Source: Chrysosporum bergii ANA360D (GTDB lineage Bacteria > Cyanobacteriota > Cyanobacteriia > Cyanobacteriales > Nostocaceae). Taken from it: a DNA stretch of 64,000 nt. The position numbers were made by a program, and so were the translations under genes. The notes beneath the pieces were generated by a model that was given only the letters and a program-made list of their open reading frames with translations, had not been told where the DNA came from and searched no databases. Below are positions 1-8,437 of the stretch, one piece after another. The stretch lies in the NCBI RefSeq assembly GCF_029891735.1, contig NZ_JANQDH010000051.1, positions 1 through 64,000 on the forward strand. Reading direction: 5' to 3'. Each line of letters starts with the position of its first letter. Position 1 is the stretch's first letter.

Positions 1-250
1 CTTCAGCTTTGAGACGGGGAATTTATTCCCCGGTTGCCCCGGATGGATTCCCCGACTACATGAATAATTAATGGTTTCATTTATTATTGACCAATAGATT
101 TGTGATTTTCATAATATATTTTGTGATTTTTTGCTAATGTCATATGAGTCCGTTTTAACGGACTTCAGCTTTGAGACGGGGAATTTATTCCCCGGCTGGA
201 TTCCCGGTATAGATGAATAATTAATGGTTTCATTTATTATTGACTAATAG
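1..250. repeat. Two direct copies of an IS200/IS605-like end sequence
   Basis: Positions 1-97 and 163-250 are two related copies. Each begins CTTCAGCTTTGAGACGGGG and ends in an AT-rich tail that includes ATGAATAATTAATGG. Each copy holds a hairpin with 8-bp arms CGGGGAAT and ATTCCCCG (15-32 and 177-194). A further hairpin, AGTCCGTT/AACGGACT, lies at 147-164 just before the second copy. Paired hairpins like these are typical of the ends of IS200/IS605 elements in cyanobacteria. No transposase is readable here, so this is an inferred remnant; the first copy may continue to the left of the window. Confidence 0.5.
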
Positions 251-555
251 AAATGAAAATGTGAGGAAACGGAATAAATCCAAATCCTCACTGCGGAATA
301 AATCCAAACACATAATCTTTATTTAGTGGAGAAACAAAACCATGAAAAAGTAAACAACCTACCTTTGGGTTTTAAGAGTTGCCGAACAACGCTTATTGGT
401 TGGCAGCTTTCGCAGCTTTGCACTAAAGATGGATCAATGGATCAATGCACTTCTTGAAAAATCAGCTTACAAGGAGGGATGGTAAATTGTCAACCATTTT
501 TTAGATAAATCTTTCCAAACTGATAACTGCTAGATGTACAAGCATCCTGCCGGCA
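251..555. other. Gene-free stretch with a short direct repeat
   Basis: No credible gene is visible. CGGAATAAATCCAAA occurs twice with a 24-bp period (270-284 and 294-308). An open stretch after a stop codon at about 351 could encode roughly 45 residues, but it has no recognisable motif and no good start. The helicase gene ends at 556 on the minus strand. No GC-rich terminator is obvious here. Confidence 0.4.
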
Positions 556-3500
556 CTACAATAAGATGTTATCTGTTCCCTGTTCCCATAGTTTTGACCA
601 GCTGTAGTTAACACTGGTGACCGCAAAACCTGGTTCTGTGTCGAAGGGTCGCTGGAGATATCGAATAACACATTTATGATCTTGTTTGACTTGATGGCTG
701 TTTTGTGGATCCTTCAGTTTCCATGGCTCCCCTGGGGTGAGTTCCGGAGTCTGGGGGACTTGCACTAAGGCTAAAATAAAGTTATCTGGTTTATTTAAAG
801 CAGTGATAATTTCGTTTTTGGTGACTGTGATTGTATCTGCTCCTGCTATCCTGCCTTTAACTTCTATAAATCTCAGTTTGCCGGTGCTGGGGATGCGTGA
901 TTCTATATCATAGCCGCATTTGTCGGCGCTTACGTCTTTTGGTTCATAACCTAACTGCTGTTCGGTGTTCATGACCGCCTGCATGGCTAATATTTCTATT
1001 CTTCGCTTTTCTTGGGCAAAAGTGCTGGGGTTTTGGTGTGGGCTTTTGTCTTCCAGTCGTTGTATTAAACCTATGGGAATTATTAACGCCCCACCAATGA
1101 CTACCGGGGGGAGGGGAGAAATACGCCGTTCTTGCTTTAGGTCTTCCTCCCGTTTTTTTAACCGAGCTTCGAGTTCGTCTGCTCTGGTTCTAGCTTTGGC
1201 GGAGTTGATTTTGGCGTTGATTTTTCCTGCTGTTTCTTGAGCCTTTAGCTCTGAGGCTCGATGGTCCCAGTAGTTAATTTCTTTTCCTAGTCGGTCTTTG
1301 ACTGCTGCTATGGTTTTATCTATCAGTTCTTCTTTGTGCTGTTTGACTTCTTCTAGATGCTGGGGGACAATGTGGGCTATGGCGTATTTTGCCGCTTCTG
1401 CTTCGATGTCGTTGAGTAACCAGGATTGTGATAAAGTAGGCTCTATTAATGCTTGGTCTGCTTCTGGTAGTGGTTCATAGTTTAAATAAGGTGCATGACC
1501 CGCATTACGGGCTTGTCCTGTGTCGTCAATCTCTACATACTGCATCCGTCGAGATACCACATGACGATGACCCTCTTTGTTTGTGGAGCCATCTTGTATG
1601 CAGTGTTCTAGATATACTAAAACCCGCACCTGTTCGCTGGGGTCGTTTCTGTCTAACAAAATACCGCCTTGTTTAAGGACGTTTCTGTGTCGTTCTAATA
1701 TTAAGTCAATGGTGGCTTCCAGTAGAGGATGACCAGGACAAATTAAGGCTGCTAATGGTTTACCTGCAATGCTGATTAATTGCTTATCAAAGCAAACGCG
1801 CTCATACCTGGGTAATATTGCAGCGCTTTTGCCTAAAATTCGCCCCCGGTTGCGAATGACGCTGGGAACATGGGTAACTTCGTAGCGGCGGGGTTCTCGC
1901 TCTCTGACTGTTCCTCCTAATTTTTCCAGGGCTTCTTGAAAAAAAGCCGCTATAAAATGGGGCTGTAGTTTCCTGGCTTCCGCTCGTTCCATTTCTGCCC
2001 GAATTTCCTGTACTCTGGATATATCCATGGTGTTCTGGACTAGGGCTTTTTCTGCTAATAAATGTTGTAGTTTTTGCCGATCTAGGTATTGTGCTACTAC
2101 TTGGCTGAGTTTGGCTTTAACCTCTGCTGAGTCGCCGTAGCGAATAGCGTCAATTAGTAGCTTTCGTAACTGCGCTCCATCAATGGCTTTACCCAATACG
2201 TCAAATACCTTACCCCCCAAGGCGTTTTGCTCAATTTCTAGCTTTTTCAATAGTCCTAAATAAACATCTCCTTCTCTGGTTTCTTTCGCTACTAAGTTCC
2301 ATAAGTGACAAACTTCTGTTTGTCCGATGCGGTGAATACGCCCAAAACGCTGTTCTAAACGGTTCGGGTTCCAAGGTAGGTCATAGTTAACCATCAGGTG
2401 CGCCCGTTGTAGGTTGATTCCTTCCCCGGCGGCATCGGTGGCAATTAATACTTGTACCTCCGGGTCTTGGGTAAATGCTTCTTGAGATTTTCGCCTTTCT
2501 TCGCGGCCCATAGCACCGTGAATTGTGACTATGGCTGTGGGGTTGCCTAATAATGTGGTGATTTGCTGTTGTAAGTAATTTAACGTGTCCCGATGTTCTG
2601 TAAAAATTACCAGTTTACGGCGATAACCCTGGGTATCAAACAGTTCTCCCTGGTTTTGCAAAATTTGAGATAGTTCTTCCCATTTTTTATCTGTCCCACT
2701 GCGTCGCACTTGTAAGGCTAATTGCTCTAGTTTTTGTAACTGGGTAATTTCGGTTTTGAGTTCGGTAATGGTGCGGGCTGCTGATGCTTGGTCTACTACT
2801 TCTTGTTCTGTTGCTTCTCGTTCTTCGCTGGGGATATCGTCTTCTAGTTCGTCTACATCTTCTATGAGAATAGAGAAACATTCAATTTCTGCTTCCTTAC
2901 CTCGTTTGGCTATTTCCTCTTCTCTCAGGCGTTTTTGTAATCTTTCCCGTCGTCGTAGTAGTGATTGATAAATGGCTTCCGGGGAAGATGCTAAACGGCG
3001 TTGTAATATGGTTAGGGCAAAGCCTACAGTTCCTTTACGTCCTTGATTATCTAAACCCTCAGCCCGGTTAAATTCTTCCCGCACATATTCTGTTACTTGT
3101 TTATAAAGAATGGACTCTAGCTGAGAAAGTTTATAATCTACTGTATAAGCCCGGCGCTCTGGAAACAAGGGTGTACCGTCAAATTTTAATAAGTCTTCTT
3201 TGACTAGCCGACGCATTAAGTCGGAGGTATCACAAACGTGAACTCCGTCCCTAAATTTGCCTTCAAAACGATCTCCGTCTAGTAAGGCCATGAATAATTG
3301 GTAATCTTCTTCTTTACCGTTGTGGGGTGTAGCCGTCATCAGCAAAAAGTGGCGGGTGATACTAGATAGCAGTTTCCCTAATTTGTAGCGTTTGGTTTCT
3401 CGGATATCGCCGCCAAAAAAAGAAGCAGACATTTTGTGGGCTTCGTCGCAAATAATTAAATCCCAGTCGGTTTGTGTGAGTTTGGCTTGCAGGTCTTGGT

Positions 3501-4131
3501 TACGACTTAATTTATCTAACCTGGCTATGGCTAGGGGTATTTCTGCTAAAGCGTTACCCGTTCGGGCTGTTTCTATGCGGTCATTGGTGAGGATTTCAAA
3601 TTCTAAATGAAATCTTTGGTATAATTCATCTTGCCATTGAGCCGCTAAACTGCCGGGGCAAACTACAAGACAACGATGTAAATCACCCCGCAGATGAAGT
3701 TCTGCTATCAGCAGTCCCGCCATGATGGTTTTACCTGCTCCTGGGTCATCGGCAAGTAAAAAACGTAACGGTTGACGGTTGAGCATTTCCCCATACACCG
3801 CGGTGATTTGGTGCGGTAGGGGTTCTACTAAGGAACTGTGTACTGCTAGTAAGGGATCAAATAAATGGGCTAATTGGATGCGCTGGGCTTCTGACACCAG
3901 GCGCAATAAGTAGCCGTCGCCGTTAAAACTCCAGGGGCGTTCTTTGGTGACTATTTCTAATGTAGATTCGCGATCGCGGTATAATAATTTTTGCCCTGTA
4001 TGTCCTTTGGAGTCTTTGTAGGTTAGTTCCATGACGTTATCGGCGTACCATTGCACGTCAATAACTGTAACTAATTGGTTATCTAAAATACCTTTTACCC
4101 ATGCTCCTTTGGTGATTTCTTCTAGTCGCAT
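556..4131 (-). CDS. SNF2/RapA-type helicase fused to a DUF3883 nuclease-like domain
   Basis: The 1191-residue product looks like a double-stranded DNA translocase. A Walker A motif (GAGKT, residues 131-135), DEAH box (229-232) and TATPH motif (266-270) form the first RecA-like lobe. The second lobe carries ATDAAGEGINLQ and a QRFGRIHRIGQ motif, the SNF2-family motif VI. A long charged region is followed by a C-terminal DUF3883 domain in which D1075, E1090 and K1092 (context EVKGR) fit a PD-(D/E)XK nuclease core. The same type of architecture is known from DISARM-like and other phage-defence helicases, but no methylase, PLD or DUF1998 partner lies beside it. The gene stands alone next to IS remnants. 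The helicase call is firm; a role in defence is inference. Confidence 0.85.
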   Translation of the reverse strand: MRLEEITKGAWVKGILDNQLVTVIDVQWYADNVMELTYKDSKGHTGQKLLYRDRESTLEIVTKERPWSFNGDGYLLRLVSEAQRIQLAHLFDPLLAVHSSLVEPLPHQITAVYGEMLNRQPLRFLLADDPGAGKTIMAGLLIAELHLRGDLHRCLVVCPGSLAAQWQDELYQRFHLEFEILTNDRIETARTGNALAEIPLAIARLDKLSRNQDLQAKLTQTDWDLIICDEAHKMSASFFGGDIRETKRYKLGKLLSSITRHFLLMTATPHNGKEEDYQLFMALLDGDRFEGKFRDGVHVCDTSDLMRRLVKEDLLKFDGTPLFPERRAYTVDYKLSQLESILYKQVTEYVREEFNRAEGLDNQGRKGTVGFALTILQRRLASSPEAIYQSLLRRRERLQKRLREEEIAKRGKEAEIECFSILIEDVDELEDDIPSEEREATEQEVVDQASAARTITELKTEITQLQKLEQLALQVRRSGTDKKWEELSQILQNQGELFDTQGYRRKLVIFTEHRDTLNYLQQQITTLLGNPTAIVTIHGAMGREERRKSQEAFTQDPEVQVLIATDAAGEGINLQRAHLMVNYDLPWNPNRLEQRFGRIHRIGQTEVCHLWNLVAKETREGDVYLGLLKKLEIEQNALGGKVFDVLGKAIDGAQLRKLLIDAIRYGDSAEVKAKLSQVVAQYLDRQKLQHLLAEKALVQNTMDISRVQEIRAEMERAEARKLQPHFIAAFFQEALEKLGGTVREREPRRYEVTHVPSVIRNRGRILGKSAAILPRYERVCFDKQLISIAGKPLAALICPGHPLLEATIDLILERHRNVLKQGGILLDRNDPSEQVRVLVYLEHCIQDGSTNKEGHRHVVSRRMQYVEIDDTGQARNAGHAPYLNYEPLPEADQALIEPTLSQSWLLNDIEAEAAKYAIAHIVPQHLEEVKQHKEELIDKTIAAVKDRLGKEINYWDHRASELKAQETAGKINAKINSAKARTRADELEARLKKREEDLKQERRISPLPPVVIGGALIIPIGLIQRLEDKSPHQNPSTFAQEKRRIEILAMQAVMNTEQQLGYEPKDVSADKCGYDIESRIPSTGKLRFIEVKGRIAGADTITVTKNEIITALNKPDNFILALVQVPQTPELTPGEPWKLKDPQNSHQVKQDHKCVIRYLQRPFDTEPGFAVTSVNYSWSKLWEQGTDNILL

Positions 4132-4166
4132 CCACTTTATGTATTCTATTTGCTTAATTATATATT

Positions 4167-4196
4167 AAAACTTTTAATACCAAAACTTTTAATACC
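4167..4196. repeat. Two tandem copies of a 15-bp unit upstream of the helicase
   Basis: AAAACTTTTAATACC is repeated perfectly twice (4167-4181 and 4182-4196), about 35 bp upstream of the minus-strand helicase start. It may lie in that gene's promoter region, though no function is shown. Nothing else is identifiable between 4132 and 4361. Confidence 0.6.
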
Positions 4197-4361
4197 AGCA
4201 AGTATTTTTTTTGTATTTTTTTGACGCAGCGAGCGGGATGCTCACAATACAACATGATCATTATTATGATTCGCTTTTCGCTGAATCGTTTTGATGATAG
4301 TGACCTATGATAATAGGTAGCCACTGCTCACCCTGTTAATCCTCGTAATACCAATATCAAA

Positions 4362-4730
4362 ATGACAGACTTTAGAGAGCTGCAAGAATGGGAAAAAGCA
4401 CATGAACTGACAATTGCAGTTTATGAGATTACTAAAACCTTTCCAGAGGAAGAACTATTGGGGCTAACTCAACAAATCCGTCTAGCTTGTGCTTCCATAC
4501 CTATTAAAATAGCCCAGGGATGCGATCGCGATGACTGTGAAATTGAATTAGAATTCCTGGAAATGGCTAGGGAAGCAGTGATTGAAGTAGAATATTACCT
4601 CTTACTTTCCTGCGAGTTACACTTGATGGAGTCATCTGATTATGACCGATTAATCAAAGATGTAGTCCAGGTCAAGGAACTATTAGCCTCTTACATTGTT
4701 GACATACTCACCGACCTTGAAGGTCGGTGA
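4362..4730 (+). CDS. Four-helix-bundle protein (TIGR02436/S23-like)
   Basis: The 122-residue product begins MTDFRELQEWEKAHELT and contains LTQQIRLACASIPIKIAQGC, characteristic of the small helical family named after proteins inserted in 23S rRNA intervening sequences. These proteins are often linked to mobile DNA, and their cellular role is unknown. The last residues (TDLEGR) and the TGA stop lie inside a palindrome belonging to the adjacent tnpB remnant, CACCGACCTT and AAGGTCGGTG around one base. The natural C-terminus has therefore probably been replaced by a few IS-encoded residues. The length is still normal for the family, so the protein may be functional. Confidence 0.75.
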   Translation: MTDFRELQEWEKAHELTIAVYEITKTFPEEELLGLTQQIRLACASIPIKIAQGCDRDDCEIELEFLEMAREAVIEVEYYLLLSCELHLMESSDYDRLIKDVVQVKELLASYIVDILTDLEGR

Positions 4731-4989
4731 TTCTTGACAAGTCATAGTAACTCGCAGCCGAAACAGTCTTACAGTCACTCCCTGTGGATTTTAGGTCCTG
4801 CCGATGCCCCATGCCGACCATTTTTATATTCTTAGCAGCATTCTCATCTTTGTCTGCAAGAGTATTGCAACTTAAACATAACACTGAGCGAACAGACAAA
4901 TCAATCTTGCCCCAACCATACCCACAGCCAGAGCAAATCTGGCGAGTAGGTTCCCATCTGTCAATTACTCGGAAATCCCTTTTAATATG
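4708..4989 (-). pseudogene. tnpB: TnpB C-terminal fragment (IS200/IS605 family)
   Basis: About 93 codons read KRDFRVIDRWEPTRQICSGC, then a CxxC pair (CLSC), then ADKDENAAKNI, which is the zinc finger and final RuvC aspartate block of TnpB. An in-frame TAG at 4990-4992 closes the frame just upstream, and no more tnpB sequence follows. The fragment ends TDLQGR-stop inside the palindrome at 4709-4729. It overlaps the convergent four-helix gene by 23 bp. It cannot be a working nuclease because most of RuvC is absent. Confidence 0.85.
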
Positions 4990-4994
4990 CTACC

Positions 4995-5254
4995 GCCCCC
5001 ATGGTAGTACTACAAGCCCAAACAGCAGCACGCGATCGCGCCCTGAATATTATTCATTCCTGATTATTGGCATTTACCACTCTCACCCTGATCATTGTGC
5101 TACGCCTTCAAAATGCGATCGCCTCTATGCTTGGGCAGAATACTCATATATAATAGTAGCCATTCACCATGGACAAGCTGGTAATATTGGGAGTTGGACT
5201 CTTGATGAGCAGCAGCAGTTCCAACCAGAGTCAATAACCATAATTCCAAGCTGA
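4995..5254 (+). pseudogene. Broken JAMM/M67-family metalloprotease gene
   Basis: The 3' part of a Mov34/MPN/PAD-1 (JAMM) gene is readable in two frames. Frame one (to 5048) gives VVLQAQTAARDRALN. The second (from 5063) gives IIGIYHSHPDHCATPSKCDR and onward to the stop at 5252-5254. HSHPDH plus the following D is the metal-binding core. Removing the 14 bases at 5049-5062 joins the frames as LNIIGIYHSHPDH. The 5' half, with the catalytic glutamate, is missing and abuts the tnpB fragment. In many cyanobacteria an M67 gene lies directly before moeB, as here (51-bp gap), so this is the decayed partner of moeB. Confidence 0.8.
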
Positions 5255-5305
5255 TAACTAGGCATTAATTCCCCCGCCAATATTGATCTACCTTACCTCA
5301 ACTCT

Positions 5306-6478
5306 ATGCTTAATCCCGATCTGGATCAAATCCAGTTAACTAAAGATGATTATGAACGCTACTCCCGCCATTTGATTTTGCCAGAGGTGGGGCTAGAGGG
5401 ACAGAAGCGTTTAAAAGCAGCTAGTGTATTATGTATTGGTACTGGTGGACTAGGTTCGCCATTACTGTTATACTTAGCCGCAGCCGGCATTGGACGCATT
5501 GGTATTGTTGATTTTGATGTTGTAGACACCTCCAACCTGCAACGGCAAATCATTCACGGTACATCTTGGGTAGGTAAACCCAAGATAGTATCAGCTAAAA
5601 ACCGCATTCATGAAATTAACCCCTATTGTCAGGTTGATTTGTATGAAACCCGCCTCAGTTCTGAAAATGCCCTAGATATCATTCAACCTTATGATATTGT
5701 AGTCGATGGTACTGACAATTTCCCTACTAGATATCTAGTCAATGACGCTTGTGTATTGCTGAATAAGCCCAACGTCTACGGTTCTATTTTCCGCTTTGAA
5801 GGGCAAGCCACAGTATTTAACTACGAAGGCGGACCAAACTATCGTGATTTATACCCAGAACCACCACCACCAGGCATGGTTCCTTCCTGTGCTGAAGGGG
5901 GAGTACTAGGTATTTTACCGGGGATGATTGGCATTATTCAAGCTACAGAAACAGTAAAAATCGTGATTCAACAAGGTAATACCTTAAGTGGGCGATTACT
6001 GTTGTATAATGCCCTAGAAATGAAATTCCGGGAATTAAAACTGCGTCCTAATCCCATTCGCCCGGTGATTTCCAAGCTGATAGATTATGAGCAATTCTGC
6101 GGAATACCCCAAGCTAAGGCAGAGGAGGAAAGACAAAAAATGGCCTTATCAGAAATGACAGTCCAGGAATTAAAGCAATTAATAGATAGTAATGCCCAGG
6201 ATTTTGTATTATTAGATGTTCGCAATCCTCATGAATACGAAATTGCCAAAATTCCCGGTTCTGTGTTAATTCCCTTACCGGAAATTGAAAACGGGTCAGG
6301 AGTAGCCAAGGTGAAAGAAATACTCAATGGTCACCGCTTAATTGCTCATTGTAAGTTAGGGGGACGCTCTGCCAAAGCCTTGGCTATCCTCAAAGAAGCT
6401 GGAATTGAAGGAACCAACGTTAAAGGAGGAATTAACGCTTGGAGTAAAGAAGTTGACCCGACAGTACCAGAATACTAA
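5306..6478 (+). CDS. moeB: MoeB/ThiF adenylyltransferase fused to rhodanese
   Basis: This 390-residue enzyme activates the C-terminus of a ubiquitin-like sulfur carrier (MoaD/ThiS type) by adenylation. The nucleotide loop GTGGLG is at 45-50, followed by DFDVVDTSNLQRQ and DGTDNFPTR. A rhodanese domain (about 283-390) carries the catalytic Cys349 in HCKLGGRS and probably supplies sulfur. E. coli MoeB uses two CxxC pairs to bind zinc; neither is visible here (YRDLYPEPPPPG and YEQFCG lie in the corresponding places). The upstream JAMM gene, which would process the carrier, is a pseudogene. Function in molybdopterin or a related thiolation pathway is inferred from the family. Confidence 0.9.
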   Translation: MLNPDLDQIQLTKDDYERYSRHLILPEVGLEGQKRLKAASVLCIGTGGLGSPLLLYLAAAGIGRIGIVDFDVVDTSNLQRQIIHGTSWVGKPKIVSAKNRIHEINPYCQVDLYETRLSSENALDIIQPYDIVVDGTDNFPTRYLVNDACVLLNKPNVYGSIFRFEGQATVFNYEGGPNYRDLYPEPPPPGMVPSCAEGGVLGILPGMIGIIQATETVKIVIQQGNTLSGRLLLYNALEMKFRELKLRPNPIRPVISKLIDYEQFCGIPQAKAEEERQKMALSEMTVQELKQLIDSNAQDFVLLDVRNPHEYEIAKIPGSVLIPLPEIENGSGVAKVKEILNGHRLIAHCKLGGRSAKALAILKEAGIEGTNVKGGINAWSKEVDPTVPEY

Positions 6479-6500
6479 CACTTGCCAAGCCCTATAAATA

Positions 6501-6537
6501 GAGGGACGCAGAGGTAAAAGTGACATCTCTGCGCCTC
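6501..6537. terminator. Hairpin between convergent moeB and DUF4231 genes
   Basis: CGCAGAG (6507-6513) pairs with CTCTGCG (6527-6533), and GAGG/CCTC extends the stem. It lies between two converging genes and may stop transcription from both sides. The T-tract is weak. Confidence 0.4.
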
Positions 6538-6554
6538 TCACAATAACTCAAAAG

Positions 6555-6596
6555 CAGCTAAAATTAATCAGCTAAAATTAATCAGCTAAAATTAAG
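6555..6596. repeat. Three tandem 14-bp repeats at the DUF4231 stop codon
   Basis: CAGCTAAAATTAAT occurs at 6555-6568 and 6569-6582, with a third copy differing at its last base (6583-6596). The third copy contains the TAA stop of the minus-strand gene, so the repeat reaches into the coding end. Confidence 0.75.
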
Positions 6597-7461
6597 CACT
6601 TTGTTGAGACTGGGCTGATTCTTGCTGCTTATCTTCTTTCTTGTCGCCCTTTTGCTGCTTATCTTCCGCAGCTTCCTGGACTTGCTGGAGGTGAATAGTA
6701 TTCACCTGTCTAATAAAATATTCTAATGCTTGGCTGGCTTTTTGTTGCTGTTCCGCTTCGTCAGCAGTATCAAAGAGGCGATAGGGTTGTGTGACTCCCA
6801 GGATAAATTTTTCTACTTCTGCTTCTAATAATTCCACTACAGTATTAGCCGCTACCCAGTTCTTTTGAAATGGGAAGGAAGTAACTATACTAGCCAGTAT
6901 GGAAGCAATAGCAGGACAAATAACAGGTAACCATTTTAACCAAGTTTGCCCAGCTTCGATTTTATCCACCAGGACTAAAATAGGGGTAATTCCCGAAAAA
7001 ACCACGGTGGTAATTTGCAGAATGTAGTAAATGGTTCTGGATAAATTCCTGACATTTTTATAGTCGTTGATCAAATCTTGGCAATATTGTAAAGCTTTGG
7101 CTTTGACAGGAGTAAAGTTATTGACTTGCCAAGACCTTTTATCCAGCAAATAAGTTGATATTTCTGCCTTTCTGTTGGCTTCGTACTCACTAGCAGCTTT
7201 TTTGAAGTCTTGAAATACTTGTCTGTTAATGATCAGTAACACAAGTGATATAGCAATTGAGATCACACCATAAAGAACCAGGGTTTGGTTTTCTTTAGCA
7301 ACAATTACAACAACACTACCTAAGAGTAATATTGTAATTAACAAACTCTCGACGATCTTTAAGGTGAGCAATTTTTTCTCTGGACTGGAAGATAATTTAC
7401 CCGCACCTACAATGGTGCTACTTGCTGTCAACTCATCAATGGTGAAATCTGGTGTAGTCAT
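6592..7461 (-). CDS. DUF4231 membrane protein
   Basis: The 289-residue protein has four hydrophobic segments in two pairs (about 34-54 and 60-78; 145-166 and 177-195), separated by a soluble helical region. The last 28 residues are rich in K, Q, D and E. This matches DUF4231, a family related to SLATT-type membrane proteins that are suspected of forming pores next to nucleotide-sensing effectors. No sensor or effector partner is adjacent, so its role here is unknown. It stands alone, convergent with moeB. Confidence 0.7.
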   Translation of the reverse strand: MTTPDFTIDELTASSTIVGAGKLSSSPEKKLLTLKIVESLLITILLLGSVVVIVAKENQTLVLYGVISIAISLVLLIINRQVFQDFKKAASEYEANRKAEISTYLLDKRSWQVNNFTPVKAKALQYCQDLINDYKNVRNLSRTIYYILQITTVVFSGITPILVLVDKIEAGQTWLKWLPVICPAIASILASIVTSFPFQKNWVAANTVVELLEAEVEKFILGVTQPYRLFDTADEAEQQQKASQALEYFIRQVNTIHLQQVQEAAEDKQQKGDKKEDKQQESAQSQQSA

Positions 7462-7617
7462 TGCTTGATGTCTCTATAGTATGCTTAAGCGTTTGTAAGG
7501 GTTTTTTGTATCAATGTCGAGTATAATTTAACCCTGAGTCAACAGCAATGATAACTTGAGATAATTAAGCTTTTTTTCATAAATTGCTCATCACCATAGA
7601 GGAATAATCTAAAATTA

Positions 7618-8358
7618 TCAATTCAAATCAGAATGCTGCTTACCAGCACCTAAATACAATTGACCTACTTGAGGATCATGTAATAATTCTTGGCCAGGTC
7701 CGGAAATAGCATCTCGTCCAGACTCCAATACATAACCACGGTCAGCCATTTCTAAAGCTTTACGGGCGTTTTGTTCCACTAAGATAATTGCAGTACCTGT
7801 TTGATTGATTTGTTTAATTTGCTCAAATACCTGCGTTACTAAAATGGGGGATAAAGCCGCGGAAGGTTCATCTAATAGCAGTAAACTCGGTTGTAACATC
7901 AAAGCTTTGCCCATGGCCAGCATTTGACGTTCCCCTCCTGATAGAGTACCAGCACGTTGACCACGGCGATCGCCTAATCTGGGAAACATAGTAAAAATCT
8001 GATCTTTAAGGGGTTTAAGGGGGACATTACGCACAAAAGCCCCCATTTCTAGGTTTTCTTCCACAGTGAGAGAAGGGAAAACATTAGCAATTTGTGGTAC
8101 ATAGGATATTCCCTTGTTAACGATTTGATTGGACTTTAACCCCACAATATTTTCATTTTTAAAGGTAATAGTACCAGTGTGAGGAGTTAACAGCCCAAAG
8201 ATAGTTTTAGCTAAAGTAGACTTACCCGCACCGTTCGGGCCAATTACTGTGACTAATTCACCTGGTGATACAAAAAAATTTATCCCTTGGAGAATATCTA
8301 CATCTTTTATATATCCTGCGTGGACGTTTTTAACTTCTACTAAATATTCATTAGTCAT
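7618..8358 (-). CDS. LivF-type ABC transporter ATP-binding protein
   Basis: The 246-residue ATPase has Walker A GPNGAGKST (40-48), the signature LSGGERQ (139-145) and Walker B LLLLDEP (159-165). Overall similarity is to LivF, one of two ATPases of branched-chain or hydrophobic amino acid importers. No permease, LivG partner or binding protein is next to it. In Anabaena the Nat-I amino acid transporter genes are scattered, and this gene could be the NatE equivalent; that is inference. It is the last gene of a minus-strand series running from 12800. Confidence 0.85.
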   Translation of the reverse strand: MTNEYLVEVKNVHAGYIKDVDILQGINFFVSPGELVTVIGPNGAGKSTLAKTIFGLLTPHTGTITFKNENIVGLKSNQIVNKGISYVPQIANVFPSLTVEENLEMGAFVRNVPLKPLKDQIFTMFPRLGDRRGQRAGTLSGGERQMLAMGKALMLQPSLLLLDEPSAALSPILVTQVFEQIKQINQTGTAIILVEQNARKALEMADRGYVLESGRDAISGPGQELLHDPQVGQLYLGAGKQHSDLN

Positions 8359-8437
8359 TGGTCAAGGGAGAGACAAGTAACTTGGTTATTAGTCAACAGC
8401 TAAGTTAACCATAACATAGACTGCTGACTGTAAAATT

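Noticed and set aside
965-3610. Several plus-strand frames of 60-91 codons inside the helicase gene
   Set aside because: They are antisense shadows of the long helicase frame, with low-complexity serine and arginine content and no motifs.
4784-5254. A 156-residue plus-strand frame read as one gene
   Set aside because: Its first two thirds run antisense through the tnpB fragment; only the last third is coding (JAMM remnant), and the frame is broken relative to the preceding JAMM segment.
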